From Wolfiporia cocos (lineage: Eukaryota; Basidiomycota; Agaricomycetes; Polyporales; Phaeolaceae): 64,000 bases of DNA. The notes under the pieces are model-generated. The model was given only the letters and a program-made list of their open reading frames with translations. It made no database searches and was not told where the DNA came from. Where the stretch lies: positions 1,860,001-1,924,000 of the forward strand of contig JACCLO010000003.1 of the NCBI GenBank assembly GCA_029448655.1, given 5' to 3'. A program made the translations under genes and the position numbers. This document shows positions 60,673 to 64,000 of this stretch, one piece after another; position 1 is the first letter of the stretch, and the number at the start of each line of letters is the position of its first letter.

Positions 60673-61044
60673 TGACACAAGCAACACTTCAAGCAACTAC
60701 TCAGGGGATTGTTACTCGCGTTTCAGCGCAATCCTAGTCTGAGGCTACTCAAGGCGTATAAGGCCAAGACGAGTCTGGGGTGCTTCCCTGCTCGTCGGCC
60801 AGTATATATGCTATTCTACTGTTTGTACATTGTTTGGCTGCTGTACAGTTATTACGTAAGCTGAGAGTCCGATACTATGGTAAACCCTATAATGGGTGTA
60901 AGTACACGGCACAGAGTGTCCGGGGGGCTGGTAGCACGTGGTAGGGTGTTCGGGGTCTTGCACGTGACTGCTTAGCGCGCGCTTAGATAAGATAAGGGTT
61001 CTGGCTCTAGTCACTAGCTAGGCGAAAGAAATCGGCTTGTGACA
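60673..61044 (-). repeat. 3' LTR of the gypsy element
   Basis: Read on the minus strand, the LTR starts TGTCACAAGC (61044) right after a purine tract (GAAGAGGGGGTAC) and ends GCTTGTGTCA (60673): a near-perfect terminal inverted repeat with TG...CA ends, 372 bp in all. A TATA-like CATATATACTGG lies inside, near 60800-60811. The flanking 5 bp are CGTCC (60668-60672); the other copy of any duplication is outside the window. Confidence 0.8.
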
Positions 61045-64000
61045 GTACCCCCTCTTCTAGCTGCGTGTCCCCACGCCCAGCAATCACTTTGCAGAGGTTT
61101 TGGTCAATGTGGCATGGGTGATCATGGTCGTGCTTTTGGCAGATGTGTGGATTCGCCATCTGTATGGTATACTGTACGGGATAGATCCAACCCGGGTTGT
61201 TGGGTATCGTGGATTCTATGCATTGTCCCACTTGTATTCCATATTGAATTACACGATTTTTTGGATTGCAAAACCAGAAGTTCCTGGCGACGAGTTGTTT
61301 TGGGTAGATATAGAAGGGGATTTTCGCATCCTTCAGTAAGTCGATATCTACGTCGTCGTGGATGATGAACTCGTTCGGGTTTTGCCTGAGTCCCATGGCA
61401 ATGGCTTTCTTCTCGAAGTCCTCCCATTCCGGGTCCCATTCAGTGTGTCTGTTTTTCCACTGGTGGCCTGGAGCGGTTGGTCTTTCTTCGAAGTATTTGG
61501 TTACCAAATCCTGCCAGGGAGTCAATCCGCGTTTCCTTTCCCATGTCGTCGTCCCATCAGACCATTCAACTTCCAGCTCGACTCGCCCTCGGTCTTCCCT
61601 GGATGCGAGGATCCTGAGAGGCCTGCGAGCGTCATTGCTTTCCGTCTGTTCGTTGTGGTCCTGATTGGGGAAAGCCGGAGCATGATACGGTAGTAGTAGG
61701 ACTTCGTTAAATATGGGGTATATGCCTCGCATGTCTGCGGGCAAGTCCAGTTCGTATGCTCCATGTCCGACCTTTTTGGTGACTTTGTATGGACCGTACC
61801 GCTTTGAATCGAGTTTCTTCGTAGGGTTTCCCATGTTGATGTTTCGCCCATCGACCCAAACCATGTCCCCTTCGTTGTATTCGTGGGGGTTGGTTCGTTT
61901 CCGGTCGTAGTATTCTTTCATACGAAGTTTGGCTTTCTCGAGATTCTTTGAAGCGGTTTGGCTGACCTCGTGCATGTGTTCGACCCAGTCCTTGGCTGTT
62001 CCCACCCCCTCTTCCAGCTCTGGTGCCTCCACGCCTGTAAATGGGTGGTATCCGTGAGTGAGGTAAAAGGGGCTGTAGCCCGTGCTACTATGTACATGAC
62101 ACTTGTACGCAAATGCTGCTAGCGGGAGTAAGTCCGGCCAGTTGGTATGGGTGTCGTTAATAAATAATCGTAGGTACACCTCCAGTTCCTGGTTCATTCG
62201 CTCCGTCTGCCCGTCTGTCTGTGGGTGGAACGCGGTACTGGGGTTTCCCTCGATGCCTAATCTACGGTATACATCTTTGATAAAGTCCGATACAAACTGT
62301 GGTCCTCTGTCGCTAAATACTTTCTTTGGTAGTCCGTGTTGTGCGTATACTTTATCTATAAATATGTTGGCCCAACCTTCGGCAGTAAGCCTGGTTGTGG
62401 TTGGGACTGCGATATAGTCCTTGGATTTCATATCTACAACTACAATAATAGCGTCCCGACCCTTGGATACTGGGAGTCCCGTGATCATATCAACGGAAAT
62501 GTTCTCCCAGTTGTGTGTGGGTGTTGGATTCGGGTTCAGTGGTGCGGCTCTCTTCGAGCGGTCTGGCTTGGCTCTTTGGCACTTGATACATGCCTTGACG
62601 TACTGGCGGATGTCGTTTCGCATCTTTGGCCACCAGTATGATCGATGAACGGCGGTGTACGTGTTTTCAGTGCCGGGATGTCCTGCCGAGACCGTGTCGT
62701 GGAATGACGAAATGATTTTTCCGATTAATTCCTCGTCTCTCGGAATGATCAGCTTCCCCCTCCTGTAGCGTAGGCCGTCCTCGGCCGTTTCCACTGATCC
62801 TTCTACTACCTCCTTGTCGTAGAGAGCGGCTTCCGCTTTGACCCTCTCTTTTACCTCCTCGTGGGTGATCCCGTGAGGTAAGGTATAAAATGAGGATCTC
62901 AGCCTTTCTGCGCTGTCTTTGGCGAAGAGGTGCTCCTTCAAGACGATCTGTCCCTCGAGGTGATCCTTGTTGTCGTCGTGATCGCCTCTTCGGGATAGGC
63001 CGTCTGCCCTTCCATTGGTCTTCCCGGGGATGTGCACGAGTTGTAGGTCGTACTCGGCGAGTTCCGTCATCCACCGGGCTTGTCGTGGATTAATCTTTTG
63101 TGGGGTCTTAAAGTATTCTAAATTCTTATGGTCCGTTAGTACTTCTACAGGGTGTTTTGCACCCATTACAAAATGCCGCCATTCGTCTAGGGCGCGCATT
63201 ATGGCCAGTAGTTCGCGATCGTAAATCTCGTAGTTTCGTTCTGCCGGTAGTAGCGTTTTTGAGTGGTACGCTATGGGTTTCCAGATGCCGTCTTGATTCT
63301 GCATGAGGCAGGCTCCAGTTGCGAAGTCTGAAGAGTCTGCTTCGATGCGGAATGGATCGTCATCGTTTGGTATCCCTAGTACAGGTGCTGTGACGAAGAT
63401 ATTTTTTAACTTGTCGAAGCATTCCTGTTCTGTCACGCCCCATTGCCATTCTCCATCTTTGGTTAGATTGATAAGGGGGCGTGCTACCGTTGAGAACTTA
63501 GGTATGAATCTCCGGTAGAAGTTGGCAAATCCTATGAAGGATTGTACTTCTTTCTTGTTCCGAGGTGCCGGCCATTCGGCTACTGCGGCGACCTTCGCGG
63601 GGTCCATACGGATTTCCCCGTGAGAGATTATGTGCCCTAGGTACTCTACTTCGGATTTCTCGAACTCGCATTTTTCTGGTTTACAGGTCAGCTTATTTTG
63701 ACGGAGAACCAAAAGAACCTTGCGCAGGATCTCTCTATGTTCTTTCTGGTTCTCCGTGAAAATAAGGATATCGTCCAAATATACAATGACCTTCCCCGTG
63801 AGGACTAGGTCCCTAAATATGTCGTTCATCAAGGTCTGGAACGTGCCTGGTGCGTTGCACATTCCGAAGAACATCACTAATGGCTCGTAGAGCCCCCTAT
63901 TAGTGATGAAGGCGGCTTTTTCCTCGTCGCCTTCCTTGATTCGGACGTTGGTGTATCCCCAACGAATGTCCAGTTTGGAAAAGTACTTAGCCCGTTTAAG
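61007..64000 (-). CDS. pol: Gypsy pol polyprotein (RT-RNase H-integrase), partial
   Basis: The frame is open from the right edge (upstream residues FSKLDIRWGY, then ITNRGLYEPLVMFFGM) to TAG at 61007-61009. Reverse transcriptase: NAPGTFQTLMNDIFRDLV and the catalytic VIVYLDDILIF. RNase H: FRIEADSSDFATGACLMQN, YEIYDRELLAI and VLTDHKNLEYF. Integrase zinc finger: HDTVSAGHPGT ... CIKCQRAKP. Catalytic DDE: ISVDMITGLPVSKGRDAI, VFSDRGPQFVSDF and HPQTDGQTERMNQELEVYL. A GPY-type segment follows (KRYGPYKVTKKVGHGAYEL), then a chromodomain-like part (VELEVEWSDGTTTWERKRGL), and a further C-terminal extension of about 150 residues. The frame runs through the polypurine tract and 36 nt into the LTR. All catalytic residues visible are present. 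Confidence 0.93.
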   Translation of the reverse strand, partial: LKRAKYFSKLDIRWGYTNVRIKEGDEEKAAFITNRGLYEPLVMFFGMCNAPGTFQTLMNDIFRDLVLTGKVIVYLDDILIFTENQKEHREILRKVLLVLRQNKLTCKPEKCEFEKSEVEYLGHIISHGEIRMDPAKVAAVAEWPAPRNKKEVQSFIGFANFYRRFIPKFSTVARPLINLTKDGEWQWGVTEQECFDKLKNIFVTAPVLGIPNDDDPFRIEADSSDFATGACLMQNQDGIWKPIAYHSKTLLPAERNYEIYDRELLAIMRALDEWRHFVMGAKHPVEVLTDHKNLEYFKTPQKINPRQARWMTELAEYDLQLVHIPGKTNGRADGLSRRGDHDDNKDHLEGQIVLKEHLFAKDSAERLRSSFYTLPHGITHEEVKERVKAEAALYDKEVVEGSVETAEDGLRYRRGKLIIPRDEELIGKIISSFHDTVSAGHPGTENTYTAVHRSYWWPKMRNDIRQYVKACIKCQRAKPDRSKRAAPLNPNPTPTHNWENISVDMITGLPVSKGRDAIIVVVDMKSKDYIAVPTTTRLTAEGWANIFIDKVYAQHGLPKKVFSDRGPQFVSDFIKDVYRRLGIEGNPSTAFHPQTDGQTERMNQELEVYLRLFINDTHTNWPDLLPLAAFAYKCHVHSSTGYSPFYLTHGYHPFTGVEAPELEEGVGTAKDWVEHMHEVSQTASKNLEKAKLRMKEYYDRKRTNPHEYNEGDMVWVDGRNINMGNPTKKLDSKRYGPYKVTKKVGHGAYELDLPADMRGIYPIFNEVLLLPYHAPAFPNQDHNEQTESNDARRPLRILASREDRGRVELEVEWSDGTTTWERKRGLTPWQDLVTKYFEERPTAPGHQWKNRHTEWDPEWEDFEKKAIAMGLRQNPNEFIIHDDVDIDLLKDAKIPFYIYPKQLVARNFWFCNPKNRVIQYGIQVGQCIESTIPNNPGWIYPVQYTIQMANPHICQKHDHDHPCHIDQNLCKVIAGRGDTQLEEGVLSQADFFRLASD

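Larger units (their letters stand above)
60673..64000 (-). mobile_element. Ty3/gypsy chromovirus-type LTR retrotransposon, 5' part outside the window
   Basis: It consists of the 3' LTR (60673-61044), a polypurine tract and the open pol frame reaching the right edge. The gag/protease region and 5' LTR lie beyond base 64000. The long undamaged frame suggests a recent insertion. It has inserted into an F-box gene. Confidence 0.85.

Overview
This 64 kb window is nuclear DNA of a filamentous basidiomycete, most likely an Agaricomycete and plausibly a polypore. The signs are many short introns (about 45-65 nt, often with GTGCGT or GTGAGT donors), families largely confined to Agaricomycetes (a DUF6533-like membrane protein, an uncharacterised GDVG-type family, F-box/LRR proteins), a fungal Ppo fatty-acid oxygenase and a chromodomain-type Ty3/gypsy element. 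Exon joins were worked out by eye from frame, splice signals and remembered family alignments; no search was run.

Layout. 0-6.3 kb: a partial proline-rich ORF leaving the left edge, then a psi-producing oxygenase (peroxidase plus P450) of roughly 28 exons, both on the minus strand. 8.2-9.3 kb: epsilon-COP of the COPI coat. 9.8-11.2 kb: an unknown protein with CxxC pairs. 12.4-14.1 kb: an Agaricomycete family of unknown function. 14.9-17.8 kb: a DUF676 serine esterase divergent from a DPH4-type J-protein of diphthamide synthesis. 19.7-22.7 kb: an unknown coiled-coil protein and a predicted 66-residue basic protein. 25.1-27.7 kb: a siderophore-transporter-like MFS gene that is broken, in one exon by a 77-bp perfect palindrome flanked by a 5-bp duplication. 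28.2-30.6 kb: a small gene convergent with RAD9 of the 9-1-1 clamp, whose promoter carries two ACGCGT boxes. 33.4-35.4 kb: a Zn2Cys6 transcription factor. 36.3-46.0 kb: the ATM-type checkpoint kinase TEL1. 46.4-49.2 kb: a PAK/Cla4-type kinase, tail to tail with TEL1. 51.2-52.8 kb: a decayed F-box/LRR gene, preceded by a cluster of TGACCYGGGTCA palindromes. 54.7-56.3 kb: a DUF6533-type membrane protein. 56.9-59.1 kb: an apparently intact DDE transposase gene. 60.1-60.7 kb: an F-box gene cut by a gypsy LTR; the gypsy element runs off the right edge.

Functional connections. Two checkpoint genes, RAD9 and TEL1, lie within 6 kb of each other. The rest is a mix of housekeeping genes (COPI, diphthamide, PAK signalling), oxylipin signalling and lineage-specific genes. 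Mobile-element damage is concentrated at three places: the MFS gene, the 51-54 kb stretch and the right end. I found no tRNA or rRNA gene and no CRISPR array.
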